From: Myxococcales bacterium UBA1203
Lineage (GTDB): Bacteria; Myxococcota; Myxococcia; Myxococcales; UBA5297
DNA: 49,415 nucleotides
Assembly: GCA_002309695.1 (NCBI GenBank)
Contig: DBXV01000021.1
Location: 1 to 49,415 of the forward strand
Direction: 5' to 3'
The number at the start of each line of letters is the position of its first letter. The stretch's first letter is position 1. Shown here one piece after another: positions 6,440 through 14,575 of the stretch. The notes under the pieces were generated by a model. It was not told the DNA's origin. It made no database searches and worked only from the letters and a program-made list of their open reading frames with translations. The translations under genes were made by a program, and so were the position numbers.

Positions 6440-8035
6440 ATGGGACTTTTTCTGAATCCGGGAACCGGGAACATGCAGCAGAACATGAAAAACCGCTTCT
6501 ACGTGGACAAGTCCATGCTGCTCGCCACGCTGAATCAGCAGTTGGACTCGGACGATAAATTCGTCTGCACCTCCCGGGCGCGGCGTTTCGGCAAGACCAT
6601 GGCCGGCAATATGATTGCGGCGTATTATTCAAAGAACTGCGACTCGCGGGAGATATTCTCCGGGCTGAAAATCGCCAACGATCCGTCGTTTGAGAAATAT
6701 CTTAATAAATTCAATGTGATACAGCTGGACATCAACGGGCTGCTCAGCACGAGTACCACGGGGAGCGTGGTGAAAGATGCAGATAAATATGTCCGAGAGG
6801 AATTTATTGAACAATTTCCCGATATTTCATTTGATGGCTGTGACAGCATCCCGCAGTGTATGAACAAAGTATTCAAAGCGACGGGCGAAAAATTCGTCAT
6901 CATTATGGATGAATACGACGTGATGGTGCGCGATCCTGCTGTCACGCAGGAGCAGTTCAGGGAATATCTGTTATTCCTCAACGGCATGTTTAAGAATACG
7001 GCGCTCTCGCAGTGTATTGCGCTCGCCTATCTCACCGGCATTCTTCCCATTATCCGCGACCGCGTTCAGTCCAAATTGAATGTATTTCGCGAGTATTCCA
7101 TGGTGGACTCGGGGCCGTTCGCTGAATTTGTCGGATTTACAAAAGACGAAGTCAAAGAGCTGTGCGACGCGAATAATATGAGTTTTGAAGCGGTGACGAA
7201 TTATTACGACGGCTATTTAATGTCCAATGGAATGCACATTTATAATCCAAAATCCGTCGTGGAGGCCATGACCCGACGGCGCGTTCAGAGCTATTGGACG
7301 CAGACGGGGCATTTTGGCGTCTTGGTCGATTACGTCCGAATGGATTTTCAGGGATTACATGAAGACGTGAACCGCATGATGGCGGGCGAAAAAATTCCTG
7401 TCGATGTTTCGACGTATATCAATACCATGCGGGATTTTGCGCGGCGCGACGATGTGCTGGCCTGCCTCATTCATCTGGGGTATTTGACGTATGAGTATTT
7501 GGATAATGACCGGGGACGCTGCTGGATTCCCAATCAGGAAATTCTGCGGCAGTGGGCCGTCGCGCTCGAGGTCACGCCCGGATTTGAAAATATCATGAAA
7601 ATCGTCAATGCCTCGAAGCAATTGGTCGAGGATACTCTGGCGATGAATGCAGATGCGGTGACAAAAGGGCTGGACGAGGCGCACCAGTTTGTGGCGAACA
7701 ATTACAATTATAATAATGAAATGGCTTTGCAGAGCGCCATCAGGCTGGCCTATTTTCATGCGATGGATCGTTTTTGTCCCTTCAAGGAGCCCCATTTGGG
7801 CAAGGGCCGCGCGGATATAGTGCTCATCCCATCGACCAATTACGGGAAAGGCCTTCCGGCGGTTATTATTGAACTGAAAAAAGACGGCTCGGCCGAGTCA
7901 GCGCTGGATCAGATTAAAAACAAAGAGTACTTCAGCGATTTGGACAATTATTTCGGGGATATTCTGTTTGTGGGCATCAATTACGATTCAGCAACGAAAA
8001 AACATTCCTGCGGGTTTGAGAAACTGGTGAAATAG
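6440..8035 (+). CDS. AAA-ATPase-like / PD-(D/E)XK nuclease-like protein, copy 1
   Basis: The protein has 531 residues. The N-terminal half matches the AAA-ATPase_like family (PF09820 type): the degenerate Walker A ARRFGKT at residues 47-53 and Walker B FVIIMDEYD at 152-160. The C-terminal end matches PDDEXK_9: Asp459 in GRADIVLIP and the Glu478-x-Lys480 pair in VIIELKKDG. The family is abundant and often multicopy in gut and sediment anaerobes. Its role is unproven; nuclease or selfish-gene functions have been suggested. Initiation is at ATG 6440 in AAGGACGCGCCGCCATGGGA, a context identical in the second copy at 25649. Protein and DNA are highly similar to that copy throughout. It is a single-gene unit, convergent with prfH. 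Confidence 0.9.
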   Translation: MGLFLNPGTGNMQQNMKNRFYVDKSMLLATLNQQLDSDDKFVCTSRARRFGKTMAGNMIAAYYSKNCDSREIFSGLKIANDPSFEKYLNKFNVIQLDINGLLSTSTTGSVVKDADKYVREEFIEQFPDISFDGCDSIPQCMNKVFKATGEKFVIIMDEYDVMVRDPAVTQEQFREYLLFLNGMFKNTALSQCIALAYLTGILPIIRDRVQSKLNVFREYSMVDSGPFAEFVGFTKDEVKELCDANNMSFEAVTNYYDGYLMSNGMHIYNPKSVVEAMTRRRVQSYWTQTGHFGVLVDYVRMDFQGLHEDVNRMMAGEKIPVDVSTYINTMRDFARRDDVLACLIHLGYLTYEYLDNDRGRCWIPNQEILRQWAVALEVTPGFENIMKIVNASKQLVEDTLAMNADAVTKGLDEAHQFVANNYNYNNEMALQSAIRLAYFHAMDRFCPFKEPHLGKGRADIVLIPSTNYGKGLPAVIIELKKDGSAESALDQIKNKEYFSDLDNYFGDILFVGINYDSATKKHSCGFEKLVK

Positions 8036-8054
8036 AGCCATTTTCTCCGTCGCC

Positions 8055-8091
8055 GGCACAGGCGGCATCGCGCCGCGCTGACGGCTGTGCC
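8055..8091. terminator. Possible hairpin between convergent genes
   Basis: GGCACAG (8055-8061) pairs with CTGTGCC (8085-8091). There is no T-run on either side, so this is a weak candidate for a shared terminator of the AAA gene and prfH. Confidence 0.3.
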
Positions 8092-8114
8092 ACTCATTTC
8101 ATTCCTTCCCCAAA

Positions 8115-8705
8115 CTACTTCACCCGTTTGAAATCCTCCCCCGCATAGACGCGCACGGGATTCCCCCGAATCAGCCGGGTATGCTCCCGCCAGGCGTCAT
8201 TCTTTTGTTTATTCTGCGCGGCGAGGGCGCGCTCGGCAAAAATGGCATTGAGCTTTTCCATGGCAATGCGCCGGTTCTGCAGCTGGCTGCGCTCCTCCGT
8301 GGCGGTCACGGCAATGCCCGTGGGGACGTGGACGAGCCGCACGCCCGTCTCAACCTTATTCACATTCTGCCCGCCATGGCCGCCGGCATGAAATCGCTCC
8401 AGGCGAATGTCGCCTTCCCGACAGACTTCGGCCACAGGCGGAATGATGCTCACGTCAACGAACCAGTTTTTCCGCCCGTGATGCGGCCGGAACGGGCTTT
8501 TGCAGATCCATTCAATCGTTCCTTCGAGGCAGGACAAATCGTCCGGAGATGAAAACAAAATGGACAGGCAGCACCCGGGCTGCGTGCCTTCGCGCGCACT
8601 GCACAACAGTATATTCGGAAATTCCCTTCTGAGGGATTCAAACAGCAATGTCACCGCACGGGAACATTCCAGCGGCCCGCGCCCCGCGCTGATTTGAAGA
8701 AGCAT
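8115..8705 (-). CDS. prfH: Peptide chain release factor-like protein PrfH
   Basis: The protein has 196 residues. It carries the class I release-factor GGQ motif (residues 111-113, in AGGHGGQNVNKVET) within a domain 3-like fold and lacks the stop-codon-reading domain of RF1/RF2. The N-end MLLQISAGRGPLEC is typical of PrfH. In the family, PrfH works with the RNA ligase RtcB2: it releases the nascent peptide from ribosomes whose 16S rRNA decoding centre has been cut, so that RtcB2 can reseal the break. The start ATG 8705 follows GGGAGAG. rtcB2 lies upstream on the same strand but is separated by the SUMF1 lipoprotein gene, an unusual arrangement. Confidence 0.9.
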   Translation of the reverse strand: MLLQISAGRGPLECSRAVTLLFESLRREFPNILLCSAREGTQPGCCLSILFSSPDDLSCLEGTIEWICKSPFRPHHGRKNWFVDVSIIPPVAEVCREGDIRLERFHAGGHGGQNVNKVETGVRLVHVPTGIAVTATEERSQLQNRRIAMEKLNAIFAERALAAQNKQKNDAWREHTRLIRGNPVRVYAGEDFKRVK

Positions 8706-8753
8706 TGATTCTCTCCCTTATTTGTTATGACCGTCTGTCTCATCCGCCCGCTC

Positions 8754-8785
8754 TGACAGAGGGGAGACATGCCCCCCTGCTGTCA
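8754..8785. repeat. Hairpin-forming inverted repeat in the prfH leader
   Basis: TGACAG(A)GGGG and CCCC(TG)CTGTCA (8754-8785) form an imperfect stem without a T-run, 49 bases upstream of the prfH start and 24 bases past the SUMF1 gene stop. It may act in processing or be a weak terminator. Confidence 0.4.
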
Positions 8786-8808
8786 AAATGGCGAATCAAC
8801 AGAAACAT

Positions 8809-9742
8809 CTACTTCACACACCGAATTCCATAGGTGCTCCCCGGATATCCAGGCAAATTGTATTCGCGATACGTGACGGCCAGTTTGTCCTCAAGGAAAA
8901 GACTGGTATCCCAGCTGCCGCCCTTCAACACATTAGATTTAGCGATGCTGTTTTGAATTTTATATTCAGAATCCGTCCACTCCCAAACATTGCCCGTCAT
9001 GTCCACAAGGCCAAGGGGGCTGTCACCCGCAGGCGAATGCAGTGAGACGTCGCTCGTGCCCTCACAATCATATTTAGTTGACATCGGCGCCGCAGCATTG
9101 CCCTGACAATAAGTGTAATCTTCGCCATCATCCACCAGTGCATATTGTGCATTCACGCAATGCTCCAGCGTATTCCCAAACGCATACGTCGTGTCCAGAT
9201 GCTTCGTTCCATTATGCGTCGCCGCGTATTCCCATTCTTCCTCTGAGGGCAATCTGCCGCCAACCCATTCGCAGTATTCTTTGGCGCCTTTCCAGTTCAC
9301 GCAGTTCATCGGGTGATTCAGCCACGCCGCCCCGCGATTGTAATTGCAGTATTCGTAATCCGACACCGTTTGATAATTCAGCATCGTGCAGGCGCCCGCG
9401 TCCACGCATTTCTCAAATTCGGCAACTGTGACCGGCGTTTTTTTCATTTCAAACGCACTCAATGTATCAGCAAAGCCCGCATGGTATAAATCCGTGTCGT
9501 GCGACAATACAAAAGATCCGGCAGGAATAGAAATATATTCAATCTCTGCCTCCCCGCCATGGCCCGCATCACTTCCATGATGCCCCGCGTCGCTGACGAC
9601 AATCCCCGCATCCGTATTCGCAGGCTCGTTCTCTTCTTTTTCTGAACCGCCGCAGGCAATTATCAGCCCTGAAGCAATAAACAAAGGTAAAACACCTAAA
9701 CAAATTTTACCCCCCCCCGCTTACATTATACCCTGCATTCAT
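8809..9742 (-). pseudogene. SUMF1/FGE-type lipoprotein with reading frame broken (or switched off) at a G9 tract
   Basis: As read, ATG 9742 (ribosome site AGGAG at 9750-9754) encodes only 11 codons before TAA, because the G run at 9710-9718 has nine bases. Removing one G joins it to the long frame and gives a 310-residue protein with a full lipoprotein signal peptide (lipobox LIIAC, Cys30). Cys30 is also the lipid-anchored position in the second SUMF1 lipoprotein at 22518. The remaining open frame could start only at a TTG at 9684, which has no ribosome site and would cut the signal peptide. The FGE-like domain spans about residues 60-310 (GRLPSEEEWEYA, LGLVDMTGNVWEWTDS, LKGGSW). The cysteine pair that real formylglycine-generating enzymes carry after GGS is missing, so catalysis is unlikely. 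It may be phase-variable or a sequencing error. Confidence 0.8.
9710..9718 (-). repeat. Homopolymer G9 tract inside the signal-peptide coding region
   Basis: Nine consecutive C on the plus strand (G on the coding strand) lie eight codons after the ATG of the SUMF1 lipoprotein gene. Runs of this length slip easily. The frame is closed with nine G and open with eight (or any count differing from eight by a multiple of three). Confidence 0.8.
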
Positions 9743-9755
9743 GACATAACTCCTG

Positions 9756-9778
9756 AAAAAAAGCCGGATTTCTCCGGC
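9756..9778 (-). terminator. Rho-independent terminator of rtcB2, touching the next ribosome site
   Basis: On the minus strand GCCGGA-GAAA-TCCGGC is followed by TTTTTTT (9756-9762). One base later comes CAGGAGTT, the ribosome site of the SUMF1 lipoprotein gene. This leaves no room for a separate promoter, so that gene can be reached only by readthrough. Confidence 0.85.
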
Positions 9779-9868
9779 CGATAGAACTTTGCCATTCTCC
9801 ATGAATGACACAAAAGTCGGTGTCAGTATCACAGGGAAACACACAATGCAATCATTTTTTGGGGGAAT

Positions 9869-11002
9869 TCACCTCTCCCCGCAGTGTTTGTAATTGTACA
9901 GCGGCCTTAAAATATGCTCGACCTGAACGGTATCGGCGACGGCCTTTTGCATGTCTTCCATGCCGCGATAGCAAAAGGGCGATTCATCCAGCGTCGAGCG
10001 GTCAATGCAGCTGGAATAAATGCCGTTCATGGCCTTTTTATATGCCGAAACACTGAACAGATTTTGAACATCTTCGCGCTTATACAAGCGGCCCGAGCCG
10101 TGGGGCGCGGACATATTCCAGTCGGGATTGCCCTTCCCGCGCCCCAGCAGAACGCCGTCCTTCATGTGAATGGGAATAATAACTTCTTCGTCCTTTTGCG
10201 CGGAAATGGCCCCCTTGCGGAGAATGGGCTTATCCCCGCGGCCGTCAATATAATTGTGGCAGCACGAAATAATCTCCCCGGCGGGCTTCCATTTCATCTT
10301 TTTCAATATCGCTTTGAGCATCGTCTCGCGGTTCAGCGCCGCAAATGCCTGAGCGCATTGAACATCTTTGAGGTAATCTTCTCTGAGCGCGCCGGAAAGC
10401 CACGTCATTTCATAGGGTTCCGTTATATTCTGCTCATTCAGGACGCGCTGGCCCTCGCGGCAGTAGTATTCGCAGACTTCCTTGCCCAGATGCCGGCTCC
10501 CCGAATGAATAATGATATAGGCATTGCCCTCCTCGTCGCGGTCAATTTCAATAAAATGATTGCCGCCGCCCAGCGTCCCCAGGCTGCACAACGCCTTGTC
10601 GCGCTGAATATGGCGCGCGCAGGCGAGCTGATCAAATTCAAAATCGCCCCTGGGCGAATCGTGGATATTAAATCCCGTCGGAATATATTCACGAATGACA
10701 GCGTCCAGCTTCTGGTATTCCAGCCGGGGCTTCTGCAGTCTGGACAGCGTCATCCCGCAGCCGATGTCGATGCCCACGAGCTGCGGCAGAATAGATTCGC
10801 CGACCGTCATGGTCAGGCCGATGGGCCCCACCTTGCCTGGATGCACGTCCGGCATCACGCGAATCTGACTGCCTTCGGACGATTTGTGATCGCAGATCAT
10901 TTTGACCTGCGAGACCGCATAATCATCCACGGCAATATCCGGATTATCGACGGTATAAATAACGGCGTCCGCGCAGGCGCCATGAACAATGTGCTGCTGC
11001 AT
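9869..11002 (-). CDS. rtcB2: RNA-splicing ligase, RtcB2 subfamily
   Basis: The protein has 377 residues, shorter than classical RtcB. It has the metal-binding residues Asp52 (MPDVHPGKVGPIG), Cys82 (GIDIGCGM), His149 (LGTLGGGNHFIE), His166 (HSGSRHLG) and His249, and the guanylylated His301 in APHGSGR. RtcB joins 3'-phosphate or 2',3'-cyclic phosphate RNA ends to 5'-OH ends using GTP and Mn2+. The DVHPGKVGPIG form and a prfH gene close by are hallmarks of the RtcB2 branch, which repairs cleaved 16S rRNA. The start is ATG 11002, after AAGGAG. A terminator (9756-9778) follows. Confidence 0.92.
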   Translation of the reverse strand: MQQHIVHGACADAVIYTVDNPDIAVDDYAVSQVKMICDHKSSEGSQIRVMPDVHPGKVGPIGLTMTVGESILPQLVGIDIGCGMTLSRLQKPRLEYQKLDAVIREYIPTGFNIHDSPRGDFEFDQLACARHIQRDKALCSLGTLGGGNHFIEIDRDEEGNAYIIIHSGSRHLGKEVCEYYCREGQRVLNEQNITEPYEMTWLSGALREDYLKDVQCAQAFAALNRETMLKAILKKMKWKPAGEIISCCHNYIDGRGDKPILRKGAISAQKDEEVIIPIHMKDGVLLGRGKGNPDWNMSAPHGSGRLYKREDVQNLFSVSAYKKAMNGIYSSCIDRSTLDESPFCYRGMEDMQKAVADTVQVEHILRPLYNYKHCGER

Positions 11003-11100
11003 TGCTGCATCTCCTTTTTGGATATTCTGCTATAAGATATACAGATGTTTTCTGATTTATAATTCAGAAAAGCATCACTTAACATCCTATTCTTCTTCTG

Positions 11101-12237
11101 CTATTCGTCAGTCGTCCTGAAAACCATTGGATAGGTGACGCTGATATTTCCGTCAGAATTGGACGTCTGAAACTTTGGAAAATTCATATTCTTCAAATTC
11201 TCCCTGAGGCAGTCTTCCATTTCGGGATTGTGCAGTTCCATCTGAGCATCCCTGAGCGACGGCCCCGTTTCCAGAACCGCAATGTCCTGAACATTCCCCT
11301 CCTGATTGACGATAAATTTGAAAAGTATTTTGCCGCTCACATCAGGATTTTGCTCAAGAGTCTTCTGGTAACACGAACGAAAATTTCCGACATTCTGACG
11401 AAATACATCTTTGACCGCCTCTTTGGTCAGCTTCTGAGGCGCCTCCTCGCCGTCCGTTTCGTCTTCATTTTGATTTTGTGATTCATTTATATTTTCAGCA
11501 TTTGCACTGGCGGCCTCAGTCGCAGCTTCTTCGCCGCCCATTCCTCCCTCGTCAGCATTTCCGCGTGCATCCCCAAATTGAATCGTGTCGGAGCCCTGAT
11601 TCGCGGCCGCATTGTCGGGCCCATTGGGCTGGATATTGTTTTTTGCCGGATCCGGAGAATTGTCCGACGCCTGAACATTGTCGAATTCATCGTCCCCGCT
11701 CAGAAGGACGGCGCTGGTTCTGCTTTTAGATTTCTTACGCTTTTTCTTACGCTTCTTTTCATCTTTGTTCATTGTTTGAGTTATTTTGACTGTGACGTCC
11801 TGGAACATCATATCCAGAAGCCGTATCATCTGCTCCATGTCCGCCGGAGACAGCTTTCCTGAATTGATTTTCTCGGCAATTTCTATGGCGCGACGCATCG
11901 AGTCGAAATCGTTTCCCTCCGCCATCGCCTCGACTTCCCCGTCCGTGAAAGGCGCATCCTTTTTCATGGCGACTATATATGAAATCCGCGCGGTCGTGAC
12001 ACTGGCAACAAAGAGATGCCGCAGGTGCTGCTCCGACATGGTGTCCAGATTTTTGGGCTCGGAAACATCCCTGTCGCCAATGAAGAGCCATCCCAGGATG
12101 AGAAGCGGGCAGAGAATAATCAGGACAACGATCACAACCCAGCCGCTGCCATAACCGGTGCCGCCGTATCGGTTGTTCCCGCTGCTTCCGCCCCAGCCGG
12201 CGCCGTGATTCATGTCCATGGATGTGTCCCCGCACAT
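11101..12237 (-). CDS. Membrane protein with AgmX/PglI C-terminal (TonB-like) domain
   Basis: The protein has 378 residues: a Gly/Ser/Tyr-rich cytoplasmic N-end (1-30), one membrane segment (about 32-53), a helical part, a Lys/Arg-rich patch (KKRKKKRKKSKSR), a long Asn/Asp/Glu-rich linker, and from about residue 275 the AgmX/PglI C-terminal domain (VFRQNVGNFRSCYQKTLEQ, GKILFKFIVNQEGNV). In myxobacteria such domains occur in gliding and envelope-spanning machines and resemble TonB C-termini. An alternative start is ATG 12219, which has GGGG ahead of it. The nrdD terminator ends only two bases before ATG 12237, so expression seems to depend on readthrough. No partner genes lie nearby. Confidence 0.8.
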   Translation of the reverse strand: MCGDTSMDMNHGAGWGGSSGNNRYGGTGYGSGWVVIVVLIILCPLLILGWLFIGDRDVSEPKNLDTMSEQHLRHLFVASVTTARISYIVAMKKDAPFTDGEVEAMAEGNDFDSMRRAIEIAEKINSGKLSPADMEQMIRLLDMMFQDVTVKITQTMNKDEKKRKKKRKKSKSRTSAVLLSGDDEFDNVQASDNSPDPAKNNIQPNGPDNAAANQGSDTIQFGDARGNADEGGMGGEEAATEAASANAENINESQNQNEDETDGEEAPQKLTKEAVKDVFRQNVGNFRSCYQKTLEQNPDVSGKILFKFIVNQEGNVQDIAVLETGPSLRDAQMELHNPEMEDCLRENLKNMNFPKFQTSNSDGNISVTYPMVFRTTDE

Positions 12238-12239
12238 TC

Positions 12240-12294
12240 AAAAAATCCCCCTGAGCGCCCGCGCAGTTCATTCTCTCAGGCATTCAGGGGGATT
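12240..12294 (-). terminator. Rho-independent terminator of nrdD, touching the next gene
   Basis: TCCCCCTGA (12246-12254) and TCAGGGGGA (12284-12292) pair perfectly. The loop is long, with an inner GC-rich part. On the minus strand GGGGGATTTTTTGAATG runs directly into the start of the 11101-12237 gene. Confidence 0.75.
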
Positions 12295-12337
12295 TATTTT
12301 ATCTGCATTCGTCAAATGTATTGCTCAGGCGCGGCGT

Positions 12338-14575
12338 TTATTTCCCGCAGGCGCACGAGGCATCCTCACAGCCGCCGATCTGGAACGTCTGCCGGCGCTC
12401 AAATTCGGCCTGCTTGCCGCCGTTCCACTGCTTCACGGGCCTGAGATAGCCCACGACGCGGGAATAGACCTCGGACTCGGCGCCGCAGGTGGGGCAGGTC
12501 TCGTGTTTGCCCGCGATGTAGCCGTGGGTGGGGCAGACGGAGAACGTCGGCGTGACGCTGATGTAGGGCAGGCGGAAACGGCTGAACGCCGTGCGGATAA
12601 ATTCCTTCACCGTGTTGGGGTCGCTGATTTCCTCGCCGACGAAGATGTGCTGGACAGTGCCGCCCGTGTATTTCGTCTGGAACTCGTCCTGATGTTCGAG
12701 GAGCGAAAAGACGTCGAGGCGCCTGTCCACGGGGAGCTGCGAGCTGTTGGTGTAGTAGGGCTCGGCGTTGTTCGACTTCCAGGCAGCTTCATTCGCGCAG
12801 CGCACGCCGGGGTGGAGCTTCTTGTCCAGCATGGCCAAGCGGTAGCTCGTGCCCTCGGCGGGGGTGGCCTCCAGATTGTAGAAGTGCCCCGTCTCCTGCT
12901 GGAGCGCCGTCAGGTCGTCCCGCAGGTGGTCGAGGATTTTGAGCCCCAGCGCGCGGCCCTTCTCGCCGTCGAGGCCCTCGCCGATGAAGTTCTCCACGCA
13001 CTCATTGAGGCCGACGAGGCCAATCGTGGAGAAGTGGTTGTGCCAGTAGTCGCCGTGCCGCGCGTGAATGTTGCGCAGGTAGAACTTCGCGTAGGGGTAG
13101 AGGTTCTTTTCGGTGAGCCGCTCCAAAACCTTGCGCTTCACTTCCAGGCTCTCGGCGGCGAGCTTCACCAGCCTGTCCAGGCGGGCAAAGAGGTCGGCCT
13201 CGTCTTTGGCCAGGTGCCCGACGCGCGGGAGGTTCAGCGTGACCACGCCGATGCTGCCCGTCAGCGGATTGGAGCCGAAGAGCCCGCCGCCGCGCGTCTG
13301 GAGCTTGCGGGTGTCGAGGCGCAGGCGGCAGCACATGCTGCGCGTGTCCTCGGGCGAAAGCTCGGAGTTCACGAAGTTCGTGAAATAGGGGATGCCGTAT
13401 TTGGCCGTGACCTCCCAGAGCTTGGTGAGCCGCGGATCGTCAAAGTTGAACCCGCGCGTGATGTTGTAGGTGGGAATGGGGAAGGTGAAGACGCGGCCCT
13501 TGGCGTCGCCCTCGGCCATGACCTCGAGGAAGGCCTTGTTGAAGCGATCCATCTCCGGCTGGAACTCGCCGTAGGTCGCGTCGATGCGCTCGCCGCCGTA
13601 AATCACCGCCTCGTTCTTCATCGCTTTGGGCACTTCGAGGTCGAGCGTGATGTTGGTGAAGGGCGTCTGGAAGCCCACGCGGGTGGGGACGTTCAGATTG
13701 AAGACGAACTCCTGAAGGGCCTGCTTCACCTCGCGGTCGTCCAGATTGTCGAAGCGGATGAAGGGCGCCAGATACGTGTCCAGGCTGGAAAACGCCTGCG
13801 CGCCGGCGGCCTCGCCCTGGAGCGTGTAGAAGAAATTGACCACCTGACCCAGCGCGGCGCGGAAGTGCTTGGCGGGGCGGCTCTCGCACTTGCCGGGCGC
13901 ACCGGTGAAGCCCGTGGTGAGGAGGTCGGCCAGGTCCCAGCCCACGCAATAGACGGCGAGCAGATTCAGGTCGTGGATGTGGAAGTCGCCCGTGCGGTGG
14001 GCCTCGCCGATTTCCTTCGTGTAAATCCTCTCGAGCCAATAGGTCTTGGAGACCTCGCTCGCGATGAAGTTGTTCAGGCCCTGGAGGCTGTAGGCCATGT
14101 TGGCGTTCTCGCGGACCTGCCAGTCCAGCTTGTCGAGGTAGCTGTCCACGAGGTCGGCCTTCATGGCGTTGCCGATCTCGCGCATCCGGGCGTGCTGCTC
14201 GCGGTAGAGCACGAAGGCGCGGGCCACGGCGTATTCCCCGGCGCGCATGAGGGCGAGTTCCACCTGATCCTGAATTTCCTCGATGGGAATCTCGCCGCCC
14301 TTGGGCCAGCGGCGGGAGAGCACGTCAAAGACGGCGTTGCCGACTTCGAGTGTGCGGCGCTCAATCCATTCTTCGGGGCGGTCGGCGGAGGCGGCGCGGA
14401 AGGCCTTGGCGATGGCGCCGGTGATGCGCTCAGGGGCAAAGGAGACGGCGGCGCCGTTGCGGCGCAGGACTTTGTGGGCGCTCCAGTCGCGGCTGGTCAT
14501 TTCTTCAATCAAGCGAAGGGCCCTCGCGGGCTCGGCGATGGCTGTATCTGCGGACAAATTGCGGCTCGCTTTCAT
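12338..14575 (-). CDS. nrdD: Anaerobic (class III) ribonucleoside-triphosphate reductase
   Basis: The protein has 745 residues. An N-terminal ATP-cone (about 25-120, VLRRNGAAVSFAPERI) is the allosteric site. A glycyl-radical reductase core follows, with the cysteine-containing region TRSMCCRLRLDTR. The C-terminal zinc finger is CPTHGYIAGKHETCPTCG and the radical glycine is Gly709 in RVVGYLRP. The enzyme makes dNTPs from NTPs under strictly anaerobic conditions and needs the radical-SAM activase NrdG, which is not in the window. The start chosen is ATG 14575, where the sequence becomes family-like; the ribosome site is weak (GGAA). The open frame continues to 14956 through the structured leader. 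The end of the gene has its own terminator (12240-12294). Confidence 0.93.
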   Translation of the reverse strand: MKASRNLSADTAIAEPARALRLIEEMTSRDWSAHKVLRRNGAAVSFAPERITGAIAKAFRAASADRPEEWIERRTLEVGNAVFDVLSRRWPKGGEIPIEEIQDQVELALMRAGEYAVARAFVLYREQHARMREIGNAMKADLVDSYLDKLDWQVRENANMAYSLQGLNNFIASEVSKTYWLERIYTKEIGEAHRTGDFHIHDLNLLAVYCVGWDLADLLTTGFTGAPGKCESRPAKHFRAALGQVVNFFYTLQGEAAGAQAFSSLDTYLAPFIRFDNLDDREVKQALQEFVFNLNVPTRVGFQTPFTNITLDLEVPKAMKNEAVIYGGERIDATYGEFQPEMDRFNKAFLEVMAEGDAKGRVFTFPIPTYNITRGFNFDDPRLTKLWEVTAKYGIPYFTNFVNSELSPEDTRSMCCRLRLDTRKLQTRGGGLFGSNPLTGSIGVVTLNLPRVGHLAKDEADLFARLDRLVKLAAESLEVKRKVLERLTEKNLYPYAKFYLRNIHARHGDYWHNHFSTIGLVGLNECVENFIGEGLDGEKGRALGLKILDHLRDDLTALQQETGHFYNLEATPAEGTSYRLAMLDKKLHPGVRCANEAAWKSNNAEPYYTNSSQLPVDRRLDVFSLLEHQDEFQTKYTGGTVQHIFVGEEISDPNTVKEFIRTAFSRFRLPYISVTPTFSVCPTHGYIAGKHETCPTCGAESEVYSRVVGYLRPVKQWNGGKQAEFERRQTFQIGGCEDASCACGK

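Noticed and set aside
9684..9686. TTG start for the SUMF1 lipoprotein gene
   Set aside because: No ribosome site and only part of a signal peptide; the ATG at 9742 has both, once the G tract is one base shorter.
8809..9742. Functional formylglycine-generating enzyme
   Set aside because: The cysteine pair after GGS is missing, and the protein is predicted to be exported and lipid-anchored.
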